Assembly (NCBI GenBank): GCA_036172665.1
Contig: CM069880.1
Coordinates: 9,240,501-9,304,500, forward strand
Reading direction: 5' to 3'
DNA: 64,000 bases
Source: Prosopocoilus inquinatus
Taxonomy: Eukaryota; Arthropoda; Insecta; Coleoptera; Lucanidae
Shown here: piece after piece, positions 48,534 through 62,648 of the stretch
Position numbering within the stretch: position 1 is the stretch's first letter
Layout of the letters: the number at the start of each line of letters is the position of its first letter
Made by a program: the position numbers and the translations under genes
The notes under the pieces: generated by a model
Databases searched by the model: none
What the model was told of the DNA's origin: nothing
The model's input: only the letters and a program-made list of their open reading frames with translations

Positions 48534-51500
48534 TTATTTAGGATTGAAATATGGAGGTTGCTGTGTATGTGGCGGACCAGGTCCTGGCCCCATGGCTTGT
48601 CCTCCCATTTGGCTTCGTGTGTTAGTCGCGTATAACTGTTGCTGGAAGTTATGGAATTGCTGTGCGTAATTAGGGTCAGCCGTTGTGGGTCCCACAAATG
48701 GAGAATTTTTAAAGCTATTGTTCTGTCCCATCGATGGAGGAAGCGGTTGACTTGCGTCTGGAGCCATCCCCATAGGACTACCCTTGGGACCACTTACAAA
48801 CATCTGAGGGTTTGGATTCGGCATGTTAGGTCCCGGGTTAAACATTCCATCTGGGCCTCCTCCGGCAGGTCCATTAAATCCCATCTGAGGCATTCTCATC
48901 ATATTCAGAGGAGGACGCATGTGGCCTCTCATCATCATCATTCCTCCCGGTATCCCCATACTGCCTGCCATCATCGGTCCAGCTCCATTACCAAGGGGGC
49001 CTCCCATCATTGGTCCCATCGGGCCATCTGGCATGGGACCTTCCATATGGGCCATGTGAGGCGGCATGGGCCCCCCAGGTCCTTGCATTGGTCCATTAGT
49101 AGGGCCACAATTAGAAAAATATTGTATATTTTGTGTTGGCATTTTGTTATCCATGTTCGTAAAACGAAGGAAGTCGAGACTAGGGGGTCCTCTAGGGCCC
49201 GGAGTGTTACCGACTTGAGGTTTCGCGGGCAAATATTGAATCGTGTTTGGAGCATTGGGTTTTACTTGTACATTGGCGCCGTTATATGGATTAGGAGCTT
49301 GAGGTCTACCTATCATCCTAGGTATGGACATATGATTTGGAAAGGCACCTTGTAGTTTTGGAGATAGAGAGCGGATCGGTCCCAAGGGAGAATTAGGATG
49401 AAATCCGTGAGGAGCTCCTGGCATTGACATTCCCATAATGCCACTAGAACCTTGATCCATGTCACTCAAACCATGACAACTTCCCATGTCCATCATATGC
49501 ATAGAAGGTGAACCGAAATTCATCATGCCCGGACCTTGATTACCTTGGCCGTTTAAGGAACTAGCTACACTGTTCGTTAGCTGCTGGCTCATTTGCGCTA
49601 AAGAAGATATGGGATCAAAATGTGACACTTTAGGATTTCCCGACATAGCACTAGTACAGTTCGGGTTTAAGGGCACATTATCACCTCTTGAACATCCATA
49701 ACTTGGGAGATCTAAAGGACCAGGTTTACCACCTGGTGGTACATTAACGAAACCGCCCATCTTCGAACCAGGAGATGCACTTGGTCCTGGAAATCTAGGT
49801 ACGTCCATCATGTGAGGACTAGGTGTGGGGAATAAGTCACTTTTTAAAGGATCTGAATTAGGGCCAGGTCCCGTTTGAGGACTTAATCCAGGAGCGGGTC
49901 CAGTTAGTCTTGGTGTCTTTTCTCCTAAATAAAAATTGATTAGATCATTATCAATTTGAATCCATGATAACATTACCTGAAGGAGTCGTAGGTGTATGAG
50001 GACTTGGTATTTGAAATCTACACCCTTCTGAAGATACTCCAGGAGTTGTAGGGAAACGAGGACCGACATCCATTGATGTCGGGGTATTCGGACCTGACAC
50101 ACGTGTGTGCGGCAAATCTGTATTGCTTGCGAAACCACTATCCATTGTGGTTGGTAAGACACTGGAAAGGAAGTTATTAACTACAAATCATTAACAAATA
50201 TCGTAAGAGCAATAAACCTCAAGTCAAAAGTACCCTTAGAATGTAAATCTGTTGTCTTTGTTGCCTTCATACATTAAAAAGTTAAAAATTTATTGCTGAT
50301 TATATCTTTATCATTCTGAATTAATCTAAGGTCAACATTTTGAACTTCCACGGACATCAACTTGGGCTTTTATTGCTCTCACTGTATAATAAACTTAAAC
50401 ACAAGTATAGATAATAAATGAAGCAGGAAAACATGAAATGCACTTACGGAGGTGATATCATATTCCCGTCTTTAAGGCTTGTGTTTGGCTGTTTCTGAAT
50501 GATGAGCTCTTGACCTTCAAAAGTGTTGAGGTATTGTATTTGTTGAGGTGATGGTACGGGCATGAGATTGGGCTCCTTGGTTATGGATGGTCCTCCTTGT
50601 GGTCCTTGTGACGTCGATGTTAGTAGTTGTTTTTGCTGTGCAATTGACTGCAGTGTTCTACCAAATATTCCGTCTGTAAATAATGTCATGTTAACATACT
50701 AAACCGCTGTTGACTTGAAAATCGTTGAATTACTCAATTTTTATCATAAAATGAACAAACAATAGTTTTTTTATGATTTTATTCACGAAATATTTAGTTT
50801 ACTTTATTTATTTATTATTATGATTACACACTGTATGCAAGCGTTACACGAGTGAATGCTACTTAATGAAAATGACTTTTGTATATTTTGTTTTAATTTT
50901 AGATGAACACAATTAAACGTATGGTTACATAAACATTTAATTTAGTATCCATGCAACAAAAAGGGAAAAATATGTTTGGAATGTTTAGGGATTTTGTTCC
51001 ATAAGGCTACAACTAGTTAACCTTTCAATTGTTTTCTATTTAATACAAACTTGAACTATGTATACGCACCTGTAGATTGATGACTTGTGGTAGGTTCAGT
51101 AGTACTGCCGGTTACGCTGGGTGATAAATGTGATGAGACAGGGGTTCCTGGATTACTGTGATTGAGACGAGGAGGTTGAGGTGAATCTTGTGATGTAGGG
51201 CTTTGTCCGGTACTCATATGTCTAGTTAAACCAAAAGATCTACTGGGATCCGCGGGAGAATTCAGAGCAGAAGAGGCTCTGGGTGATGGAAGGGATAAAT
51301 TAGAAGTGGGGTTGTTGGGTGATGCAGGACTAGGGCTTTGCAAAGCAATAGGCACGCTAGCTGAACGAGGAGTTTGGTGATAAGGAGGCGGTGGGCCTTG
51401 CAAACGTGGACCGGGAGCAGATACACCTCTATGAGTTAACGGTCCAGGACCAGGTCGGGTGTCAGGTTTCACCTTTCTATCCTCGTAAAACTGGTTCTGC

Positions 51501-52612
51501 AGCTTCTGCCATTCCATTTGAGCACTGATAGTAGTCGGAACACCTGGCGGTAAGTTACCAGGTGGTTGATTGGGCATCATACCGTGAGGTAAATCCATTC
51601 CGTCACCACTTTGAGCGCCTTCCATGTTTTGATTTTCGGGAAATAACATTTGTTGCATTTTACGTATAGTCGCTAATTGTTCTTCTCGATGCTGTCTCTG
51701 CTGTGGTGTCAAGTTTTCATCAGGCACTTTAACGCCCTGCAATGAGGGCTGCACATTTCCCAAAGAAGGGCTGCACGAGTCCATGTCGGGAACAACATCT
51801 GGCAAACCGTTACCCACACCTTCCAGTCCTTCCAAGTGATGGTTGTTCTTTTGGTCCCATGACAAGTCATTATCTGTTAAACCTACCATATCCTCCAAGC
51901 TTTCTGAACCTAGAAAGGAATCCAGAGACGGTTGACTTTTTGGGCCAAGACTAGGACTGCGTGTGCATCCCTTTTTCATCATGCCAATGTTATTTAACCA
52001 CGGCGTAGTGCTTTGTCTAAATTGAGTTACTTTTAGAGGATGCTTTTCCAGGTACTTTTTCGTGCCAGGTTGAGCACAGTGATAGGCGATAATAGAAGGA
52101 TAACGTCCTTGGAGCACTTCATCTGCACCAGAATTTGCCAGTGTTGTAGAAAACACAAATATTTGGCTTTGTTGTTGCATGTACTGCACTTCCATATTAC
52201 TAGATTGTTTATTAATGACGTTGCTTGCGAGCGGTTGAACTCCATCCGGAGGTGCAGGGTGAGGGGCGGGCGCTGTCGATGGCAAACCCAAACCAAACGC
52301 ATCACTGGGCAATTCAGGCTCTATGCATTCTTCCGTTTTAAGTGGCAAAGCGATAGTGTCAGCCGTTGTTGATGTTTCCTCACTTTCTGACTTACGGTCT
52401 GTTGATCCGTGCAAAGAACCAGTGTTAGTAGAGCCAATGATGCCACCGTTTTTGGTGATGGGTCGACCCGGTTCCTTCTTAACTGGACAATTGCTGCCTG
52501 TCGGATCATCTTCCTTTTTGACATGCACATCGGTGCTTGTGGGTTCCTTATCGGAGCTGCCTGGCTCCTCCTTCACTCCGTCCGATCCCTTTTCGGGTTT
52601 TTCTTTGATCAT
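48534..52612 (-). CDS. lgs: Legless/BCL9 Wnt co-activator (adaptor between armadillo and pygopus)
   Basis: Four exons on the minus strand: 52612-51070, 50673-50448, 50161-49977, 49924-48534; 1114 aa. HD1, the Pygopus PHD-binding region, is seen at about residues 141-190 (IFVFSTTLANSGADEVLQGR, IIAYHCAQPGTKK). HD2, the armadillo/beta-catenin-binding helix, is at about 300-330 (LTPQQRQHREEQLATIRKMQ followed by MLFPE). Further BCL9-type blocks are MEWQKLQNQFYEDRK (about 365) and FEGQELIIQKQPNTSL (about 565). The C-terminal half is Gly/Pro/Met/Asn-rich and disordered, as in the family. Known role: nuclear adaptor required for Wnt target transcription. The first Met is the earliest in this exon; an upstream coding exon is possible. 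Confidence 0.95.
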
Positions 52613-54256
52613 TTCGCAGTCCCTAGCACTTACCCCTACCTCTCATGCTGTGTACTCACTATCACTATACATTCAACATGTCAAAATCTACAGTTAAGCT
52701 TTTAACCAACCACTATTGCATGTTTTCACACCTTCCATTTGTTATAATACAACAAAATTATGTTTCTCATCACATATGTTCTAATGTTTTTATTTGCATT
52801 CCATCATTTTTTATTTTCATCTCTTAACCAAATTTCAAGAGACGCATAGGCGATATTGTAGTCCATTCAAGCATTGCTTGAGCACTGATGTTGGAAGACT
52901 TCGACCCAATTATCTCACGACTGATACTGACATTAATATTTTCTTAAATTTTAACATCTAGATCATAATAAAAACTTTTAATAAAAATCTCACATCACAA
53001 AATGCCAAACTGTCCACACGCGTTGTTACCAACGTTACATCGAAATACCTATGCAGAGAAATGTTAAATGTTACTATATTCGTATCTATTTTTTTCACAT
53101 AACTTTCACACGTCATTATAAAACGAAGACGAGCAGAATTATTTGAATTTTTGTTATATTTATACGAACATATTTAGATTTTTTTTTTTTAATTTCACCG
53201 TTAACCTCGGGCGCGGTTTATGTATTCTGCTCGCGCTTACGAAAACTTAATCGGATTACAACCATTCTGCTATTTATAATATTTATATACACTGGTATGC
53301 TAAAACATTGTTTATCAATTTATAAATATCTAGGTATTTTCATTCACAATTCTGTTTTTGCAGTTCTTCACACACGCGCACTTTGTTTAAATGACATAAT
53401 TTTTTATGTATGATACAAATAAACAAATGTACAGGAAGTCATTCATATTTTTTGGAATTTTATGGAGAAGCTGTAAACGTTAGTAACTTATTAAACGTAT
53501 TCAAATAAACATCGTTTATCTACGCTTTTATAATTTATATTATGAAAAACAAATTGTATTTTTTTTCGCGACAAAAATTCAATCTAATCTCCAGTTCCAA
53601 AAAGTAAAAGTAAATACGAATAAATTAACTTGTTTGTTAGTCAAATTATCAAAACCTCTTTATGTGCTAAGGCGGGACATTTGAAAATTTAAATACATTA
53701 CTTTTCCGAGTACATCAACTTTTTAGAAGGTTTGGAAGGGTTTTAGTTATAGTATATTGAACAAGATACGTAGATTTTAATACATTCTCCTTTATAATTC
53801 AATACGTATATAAAATTACAAATAAAATTGTGGCATATTTAATGAAAATATTTGCAATATTTTAAGATTAATTGATTAAAGATGTGCAAGCGGACAGATC
53901 TGCATGTTTGTTTGATATTAAGATTGTTATGATTGAAACGGGTATTTGTACCATTCTGGAAGTCGGTATTAAAAAGATTTTTTCTTATAAGTGACCACGT
54001 TGAAATCAATATGCAATTTATTTTACATGAAGTAGATAAAAGCTTTGTATCAATTACCTGGACACTTTTTTCATTTACTTTGCATATTTTAATTATGCTT
54101 ATATTTGTATACCAATAGAAATACTTATTTTTTTAGAAGGAAAACAAAAAATTATAAAATAAAACTAGTAAAACATTTTAAATATTTTTATTCATAAATA
54201 TTAATTTAAACATAGTTTGTATTATAAATTATTTAATCAAACAAGTAACTTACTTT
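52613..54256. other. Legless upstream region, no gene seen
   Basis: A 1.6-kb AT-rich stretch. A short GC-richer patch near 53205-53240 (cgggcgcggtttatg, gctcgcgcttacg) could be the promoter or first non-coding exon of legless. The right end is the 3' flank of the isoleucyl-tRNA synthetase gene. Short frames here show no family features. Confidence 0.45.
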
Positions 54257-57200
54257 TCATTCTTTTATAGAATTCTCAAGCCAGTTTTTCAAAAACACAT
54301 TTTTATTAATTTCAATACTTGTGCTTACACCCTGGGGGTTTTCAAGAATTAAAGTGCCAGAAATTCCGTTTTCGCTAAAATTAAGAATTTTGCAAAATGG
54401 ATCATTCGAAGCTATCTGTGATTCGATTTTATTCTTTGTGGTTATAAATATTGTTTGTCCAGACAATTCCATCAAGTTACCCCTAATTATATTTCCTTTT
54501 GCGGTAAATAAATTGAACTGTGTTGTAATACCGAACAATGATGAAATTTCCTTTTTAAATTTTTCCAAATCCATTTTACCTCGAGCGGTCTCTAATAAAA
54601 TCAATGCTTTCGTTGCGCCATGACAATAACGTGTTTGTACATCTAATACTTGTACGTTGACCCATTTTACAGCAGGTAATTCGACTGAACTAGATTTTGT
54701 TAGAGCAATGTATAAATTACAATCTTTTAATTTTTGGTTATCTTCTATAATTAATACATCGCTTGCTTTACGTTCTTCAACCGTTAGAAAAGATGTTTTA
54801 ATAGTATCTTCTACAAATGTTCTAAATAAATTGGCTATTCTTTGCAAATCACCTTCAGTTTCATAAAACACACAGATCTCATCAGTTGGTACTAAATGAG
54901 CTTTCTTACGTAACTTTTGCACGCGATTAATAATTTCTCTTGCTGCTCCTTCATCTTGCATTGATCTGTCTGGTGTGCAGTTTAACAGAACCAGCACATC
55001 ATTATCACTGTGTACCTCGCAATTACTTGACGTCAGATTATCTGCTTTAAAAATTAAACGAATCTCTGATAATTCAATGCGGTGACCTGTAATATCTTTG
55101 TAACCCTTCTGTATCATTTCGTTAATTTCAGTGTCATTTAAAGATTTAATTGCAAGTGCTACCGCCTTGAAATGTTGCTTCAAACGAAGTCCCAAGGTTT
55201 TATGATCTGGTTCTGCTCTTAACGTCACTCCATACTTACTTTTGTCAGTTGTGGTAGTTAACAATCGTACATTTAATTCTGAAAGGATGTACTCCTCCAA
55301 AGCTCTTACATCTGCAATATATTCAGGGTTCTGATGTATTACAATAACTTCTGGTAAAGGATATTTTATGGGAACTGTTTTACGGTCTCGTATAACTCTA
55401 CCTAGTTCAATAACGTTTTGCATACGTGCCACTGCTCTTTCTATTTTCTCATCAATCAAATCTTTATTTGCTTGTGGCAACATAAAATAATGTATGCTGT
55501 CATGTTTTACGTCGGTTAATGTTTTTAGATACTGATACATACTTTCAACCAGGAATGGTGAGAAAGGCGACATCATTTTAATGATGTTGAAAATAACATT
55601 AAACAGTGTCATTAAAGCCTGCTTACAATCTTCTTTGCCACCTTCACCCTTCAAACGTTTTCTATTCATTCTTACATACCAATTTGTTAAATAATCGATG
55701 TACTTCGCTAAACGTGGAACTACGTTATACAAGTGATACAGGCTCATTTCTTTACGTGTGTAATCAAGCAAAGATTGAGTAAATGAGAGAATCCAACGGT
55801 CCATTATATTGGTAGCCTTCACTTCCGAGTCAGAGTATTCAAATCTCTCATTGTTTTCTTGCACGTAACATTCAATGTTTTGAATCAAAAATCTGAATGC
55901 ATTATACCAAGGCAGGAATACATCTTTAATAATATCGCGTACACCCTCTTCTTTAAAACGAAGATTTTCAGCTCGAACTACAGGTGAATTAATCAGATAC
56001 AATCTCAGAGCATCTGCACCATACTTCTGAACAATTTCCATAGGATCTGGATAGTTCCTTTTGCGTTTAGACATCTTCTGGCCATCACTAGCCAGAATCA
56101 AACCATTTGCAATTAAATTTTTGTAAGGAGCTTTGCCAAATAAAGCCGTTGAAATTACTAAGAGTGTATAAAACCACCCTCGAGTTTGATCAATTCCTTC
56201 AGCAACAAAGTCGGCAGGGAAAGATTCCTCAAATTCCTTGACATTATCAAACGGATAATGCTGCTGGGCATACGGCATAGATCCTGATTCAAACCAACAA
56301 TCAAAAACTTCCGGCACCCTTCTTAGAGATGGATTTCCTGGAACTTTTGATGGTATTTCTAAATGATCGATACTTTCTCTATGTAAATCAGTTACTTGAA
56401 CACCTGTCAGAGCTTGGAGCTCCTCTATACTACCAACTACACAAATTTCATCTCCGTTTGGTGACATCCAGATTGGTATTGGTGTTCCCCAATATCGGTT
56501 TCTGCTTATTGCCCAATCTCTCGCTTCTTTTAACCAATTTCCAAATCGTTTTTCTCTTACAAACTCTGGAACCCAGTAGCTTTCTGAGCTGCTTTTCTGA
56601 AGCTCTTCTGTCATGTGTTCTACTCGTATAAACCATGAAGGAACTGCCCTGTATATCAGTGGAGTATCAGAACGCCAACAGAATGGGTAACTGTGTTTCA
56701 CCTATAGAAAAAGTGTCAGAGTTTTTAGATAAAATTTGAAAAGCCAGAAATCATTGTATGTAAGTAAGTATGTTATTACCTGAGCATGATGAAACAATCT
56801 TCCATTGGCCTTCAATGCAGCAATAATATGCTTATCGGCATCTTTAACATACTGTCCCTCAAAATCAGTTACCGATTTTGTGAATCTTCCACTAGCATCT
56901 ACAGGACAAATAGGTTCCTGATCTCTAGTGATTATGTTATTATTTAAAGCGACTCGGTAATCGTCTTCTCCAAAATAAGGTGCTTGATGTACAATCCCTG
57001 TTCCTGTTTCTGTTGTCACATAGTCATCAACAAGAACTCTGAAGGCACCTTTCTTCTCCATATCTTTAAAATATGGGAATAGTGGCTGATACTTAAGATC
57101 TCTGAGTTTTTCTCCAGGGAATCGATTAAGAATTTCATAAGTATCTGGTTCAAATACTGACTCAACACGACTTTCCATCAAAATAAATATGCCACCTGTA

Positions 57201-58082
57201 TTATGCTGTCTGACACGACAGTATTGGTGCGTTGGGTGAACACACGCAGCTAAATTACTCGGCAAAGTCCAGGGCGTAGTGGTCCAAATTAACAAAAATA
57301 CGTCTTCTTCGCCAATAACAGGTAGAATTACTGTTACTGCAGGGTCAACAACATCTTTATAATTTTGACCAGATTCAAAATTTGAAAGGGGAGTATTACA
57401 AGCTGTTGAATAGGGCATTACTTTATTCCCTTGGTAAACCAATCCTTTGTTGTAGAGTTGTTTAAAAATCCACCATATAGACTCCATGTACCAAGGGTAT
57501 AATGTTTTGTAATCATTTTTAAAATCTGAAACACAATTACATTTAGATTTATGTCTTACAATAATAATTAACAAATTACCGATCCATCTTCCTAAGCGGC
57601 TCATAATAATTTCCCATTCTTTCGCATAACGTGTAACAATCTTGCGACATTCTGCATTGTATTTCGAAATGCCCATCTTCATTACATCATCTGGTCCAGT
57701 TATACCTAAAGTCTTGTCAATCTCATATTCCACTGGTAATCCATGGCAATCCCAACCGAATCTTCTTTCTACATAGTAACCTTGTTGATGGGCATATCGT
57801 GTTACTACGTCTTTAATGGTACCGGCTAGTATATGGCCGTAATGGGGCAAACCCGTTGCAAAAGGTGGGCCATCGTAGAAAGAATACCTAGATTTGTTTA
57901 AATTAACATGTACATCACGAGGATAACTTCGTTATTTACCTCGGTTTTCCTTTAGATTGTTTCAAACTCGTGTCGAAGACGTTCCATGCTTTCCATAAGG
58001 TTAGAATTTTCTCCTCTTCATTAGAAAAATCTATCGTTTCTGGAACGCGTGGAACACGTTGCTTAAGTGGATCCGATGACAT
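54257..58082 (-). CDS. IleRS: Isoleucyl-tRNA synthetase, cytosolic
   Basis: Four exons on the minus strand: 58082-57940, 57887-57580, 57525-56780, 56701-54257; phases 2, 1 and 0 agree and the product is 1213 aa, close to cytosolic eukaryotic IleRS. Class I signatures: the HIGH-type motif HYGH in GLPHYGHILAGT (early in exon 2), WDCHGLPVEYEIDK, the editing (CP1) domain with WTTTPWTLPSN, and KMSKR in SDGQKMSKRKRNYPDP. The tRNA-binding region includes DRWILSFTQSLLDYTRKEM and TNWYVRMNRKRLKGEGG. The long C-terminal extension is of the eukaryotic cytosolic type. It catalyses ATP-dependent charging of tRNA-Ile and in animals belongs to the multi-synthetase complex. No mitochondrial leader is seen. 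Confidence 0.97.
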
Positions 58083-58460
58083 CCTATCTATTAATCGTTT
58101 TCGTTATAAATTTAACTTCGTACTTTCAATTTTTTAATAAAATACCGCAATTACATATTCCACACACCAACCACGAAGTAAATGTCAAGTGCAACTTCAC
58201 TTCGTAACGCTGCCAACCACAGATTAATAAAGTTTACTAGTGCTGTCAACAGCCATTAGTGGCCATTGTATGAAATGCATTGCCAACCGTGGAAAGACAA
58301 GTTTCGAGGGAAGTGCAGCTTTTCAAATATTTATAATGTTGATGTAATAAGTGGGAAACTGAGTTAATAATAAAATTAGTGAGTTTATGATAATTAACCA
58401 GGCGAGGAGAATAATAGAAAAATGGTTCCAAACATTTTTATTTAATTATGTGGCAATAAA
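58083..58460. other. Short intergenic between IleRS start and the PDZ-RING gene end
   Basis: About 380 bp holding the IleRS promoter and leader and the 3' untranslated end of the next gene. No TATA box stands out, as expected for a housekeeping gene. Confidence 0.5.
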
Positions 58461-61400
58461 TTAATTATTACAATCAAATTCAATAATTTCTATGTGTATA
58501 CTAACAGCACGTAACGCACTTATAGTTTCAGCACCTAAATATATTCCTTTCTTTGTATCTAAAATGTCTTTCCAAGAAATATCACACAAAGAATAAATGG
58601 CACATTGCATACTTAACATAGGTTTTTTCTGAATGTTGCTATATATTTTCAGTGACATATGATAATTGAAAGATTTGTTCGTTTCACCTAAGTACCACAT
58701 CCATAAATGAACGTCGCGGATTTTTGATGTTTCCCTTAAAAAAAAAATTGTTTTGAGATTATGAGAGAATATATTAATTCATAACTTACTCTTTTGCTTC
58801 TGTTGCAACGGCTAGGAAAAATAAATCGTTTTCCTTGTTAATTACATAACAAATTTCGCTTTGGCACAAAATATTTTCTAATGTTACAGTGATTGGCGTT
58901 TTGAAGTATTGTACCAGTGGACCTTGATGTATGTTTTGAAAATGGTTGATTACTTCTTCACCTAGTATATGTATATATATATATAGTATAAATTTTATGT
59001 TCTGATATCAAACGCGTTTTACAACTGAATCGGGCATAAAATTTTTAGTGTTGTTTGAATGAGTGTATGTTTATTTAAATCTTAAGGTCAAAATCATTAC
59101 AGTTACATACCTTTAATTATCGTGGAACATTTCGATCCAAACGGGCAGTAAAAATTAATATCGCTATTGAAATGTGATCGGAATGCATTATTGTTATTTG
59201 CGTTTGTCGTTAAACATTCAAAAGACCCGTGATAAGACGCGGGTCTGTTTTCTATATCTAAACAATTCGCAGCTGATCCTAAACGAGATCTGCTGATCCT
59301 ACTTATGGAACCAGCTCTAGAAACGGGGGGACTCACGAAAAGTGCGTTCGAAGAAAGCGATTTTGTTTTTAAACTCGTATTAAATTCACTATCCAGGGAC
59401 AAAGTTGTTATCTCACGCTTATTCGATGATAAATTGTCATCGGAAGAAGCTTTACCTAAAAGTCTGGCTAAGAGTTTATTAGTTTGTACTTGAGTCACTT
59501 TTATGTCGGGTATGCTCTTTTTGTTCTTGCGTAATTTAAATATTTCTTTAATTCTTGCTGTGCGCACTTCAGAAGAATCTTCTCTTAAATCGAATGTTTC
59601 AGTTACTGCGTTAAATACCTAAAAGGAAAATCAGTAGTTAGTTTTATTTTAATATTCAAATACATTAAAAACTTCGTCGGGGAATTCCTACATTAATTAT
59701 GTAAACCGCAGTTATTTTCTATAGAAATTTAATAGTCACGGCATAAATTAATTCTGAATACCAAGTAAATAATAATAATAATAATTGTGATACTTACTTG
59801 GTCCGCTAATAAACATCGACCTCTTGCAAATCGTATTCTACAAACAGGACATCTTTCACTTTTGGCTCTGCATCGCATACAAATTAAATGACCGTTTTCG
59901 CATTGGTACGCCGGAGGCGCAATTGTGTCAAGACATATCGGACATTCCAAAAATGTTAAAACAGATGACATACATGTCGTTAAACGTTGGAAATTTATCG
60001 GCATTGGACCGCAGCATAGTGTCTAAAAATAAAAGTATCATAGATGAAAATCAGTTTCAGACGCACCTTTATAAAATATAGGTAATGAGTGAATGACCTA
60101 TTTGATATATATATATCTTTTGTATTTGTTAAATAAATATATAGTTTTGTTTTTTTTGATTTAAAATAAGTGATTGTTTAATCCATTGCATTTTTAATGT
60201 ACTTCTTAATTTATCCTTTGGTGTTTTTATTTAAATCATGGCGATACATACCAACATCCGTTTTATGATTATCTTATCGTACAGTATCCTGAATACATAC
60301 TCGATTGATAATGGCATTGAATATCCTGGATTATTCTTGCATTGAAAATTGAGGTCGTTTTCATTATTACGTTAACAGTAAAGATTCTAATTAAATTTGC
60401 TAATTATTTTGCACCGTCCGGGAATTTACGTAAGCACTGCAAATATTTCATCGAAATGTTTACACCTTATGGCAAATATAATAATTTATTTAGAGGTCTT
60501 GCTGTATCAACACTCAAAGGAAATATACTTCATTTTAAATTCCTTCCTTTGCGAAAAGAATTTAATAAATATTTTAATAAAATCTAAGAATAAATTCGAT
60601 CGGTATTTATAATTTGTCGGACTTGTAGTTTGGATCGTGTTACAAAATAACAAAGCAAAGCGTTATTTGCGATATAATTTGTAGAAATATCTTGCTGATT
60701 CAACCATGTCGTTGAGGAATATTAATTAAGTATCTTGTGGTCGTAAATAACAATTTATTCTCATTCATTGTTTTACGTATTTAACTTATAATGAACAATG
60801 AAGAATAACAATTCATAATTGTACTTCTACATGTATCCATGTGAATCTTCCTAGAGATTTTTAGACATTTTTATGTACCTACGTCATTGATAATCATGTT
60901 TCGAACCGTTCGATGCAAGATTTAATTAATTATTGATTGGCTTGTAATTAAATGTATTTTGAACCTAATTATATAACGACCTGTAAATCGTACGCTGCAG
61001 ATAAGACACATGCCGGATATTTATTTTTAGTAAAACGGTTTTGCAGTTATCTTAAGAGCACACGAGTATAAACAAAATAAAAAAAAAATTGGAAATTTTT
61101 GGTATTTTTCTGCGTTGTTTTGAACGCTATCAGCTATCAGTAACTAATATGATTCGATAACAAATTCCGTTAATCCAGTGTTTCAGCACAGTATTAGACA
61201 ACGCTATCACAAAAAATTCATAACAAAAACGAATTAAAAATGAATGCAAAGCCTTCGTTTAATGAAACAGGTCTTGAAATTTAGAACGCGAACACATGGA
61301 AACGAAAAAACGTTTAACATCCTCTATGCTTCAACCTTGATTGATATGACCTTATCATCAGTGTGTTTTAGTATTGTGCTGTTATAATAGTACTGTATAA

Positions 61401-62648
61401 ACAACATTAAATATGTATATATTTTTTTTAATTGTTTTAGTTTCATTAATTATAAGTAGGTACTTCCTTAGGGCCGAAAGAAACTAGAAAGTTAATATAT
61501 ACTTAATTATTTTAATTTTCAGTATTTTATTAATTTTCGTTGAAGTTCGTTTATCAATACTTCGGAATTTTTACTTTCACTTGAGAAAACATCATTTGTT
61601 ATTAATTATATTTAACGTAATTTCGACGTGAAAATATGCCAGGAATTTATGGTTACGAAAATCGCGTCTTCAAATAAATTCAAAAGTTTTCACCGACGGA
61701 AAATAAAATTAAAAGCACAGTTTTACCAAATCAAAACCCACAATTTCAACAGCTTTAAAGACGTTGAGCCGGTAATTGCAATGCTACGTCAGAAAACATT
61801 ATTACAATTAAGAAAATAGTTTTGAGGCAATTAGTTTTTTTTTTGTTGACAGAACGACGATAATAATTAAAATAGGTAAGTACTTTGACTCTAGTTCAAC
61901 GCGCTTTAAAATATATTATTTTTAAAATAACTCTAGCAATTTTGGGGATAATCATATTTTTCTGGAAAAATTCTTAAGCAATTACTACCTACAAATTTGA
62001 TTATTTTTTTGCAATTAATGAAACAATTAGCGTTTAAGATAGCAGAATTTTATTAACTTTTAAAAGGCGATCGATCGTTATCTCTTTTAGAACATAAAAT
62101 TATTTTTAGCTTTTCTTATTCCCGTAGATTTTAATCGTAATGTAATCATACTATTACATTTTTCAAGATAGTGATCTGAACTGCATTATTTACAAACAAT
62201 TTTGAAAATAGGCGCATTTTGTTGTACAACAAACATTCTGCTTTGTTGGTGTTGATGATTTTAAAAGTATGCGTAAACTTGATAAGTTTGTGTTTGATTT
62301 CACTGTAATAAAAATTAATTGATAATTACATACCTCTGGTGAGCAGTGGTGATCAATTTTAGCATTCCATAGTAACAAAGTAACATGATCATTCTTTTTG
62401 ACTAATTGGGCAATTTCGGATATTCGTTGTCCGATTATGTCTTCACCATTGACTTCAAGAACGCAATCCCCGGTTTTGAGTCCTGCGATGTCGGCAACGG
62501 AACCTGGTTCAACTCCACTAACCCAAGGATAAGGATCCCATTTGCTCCTGGTCAAATGAAAACCGCAACTTCCGGTTTCTTGGCGCCCGATTTCCAAAAG
62601 ACGTACCGACGGATTACGTTGATTTTCGACGTCCGCCTCAGACAACAT
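58461..62648 (-). CDS. PDZ domain + SIAH-like RING E3 ubiquitin ligase
   Basis: Five exons on the minus strand: 62648-62334, 60022-59798, 59618-59111, 58961-58790, 58734-58461; 497 aa. Exon 1 is a PDZ domain (GSCGFHLTRSKWDPYPWVSG, then GLKTGDCVLEVNGEDI). It ends at a codon boundary (GAG|gtatgt), and the next exon starts in phase 0 and continues the frame into a C3HC4 RING close to that of SIAH (CPICLDTIAPP, CENGHLICMRC, CPVC). A long Ser/Asn-rich linker follows, then a SIAH-type zinc module (CPFGSKC with HFQNIH) and a C-terminal substrate-binding-like region (DVHLWMWYLGE). Inferred role: a ubiquitin ligase directed to PDZ ligands, perhaps at membranes. If the 2.3-kb intron were not spliced as read, the RING part could start alone at the ATG at 60004 (386 aa). 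Drosophila has SIAH-like relatives, but I do not assign an orthologue. Confidence 0.82.
60023..62333 (-). other. 2.3-kb first intron of the PDZ-RING gene
   Basis: AT-rich, bounded by gtatgt at the donor and tatttttag at the acceptor. Open frames inside (such as 60342-60587 and 61628-61819) have no recognisable domain. No clear mobile element was noticed. Confidence 0.6.

Noticed and set aside
54321..54866. Plus-strand frames over isoleucyl-tRNA synthetase
   Set aside because: Antisense shadows of a well-supported coding exon.
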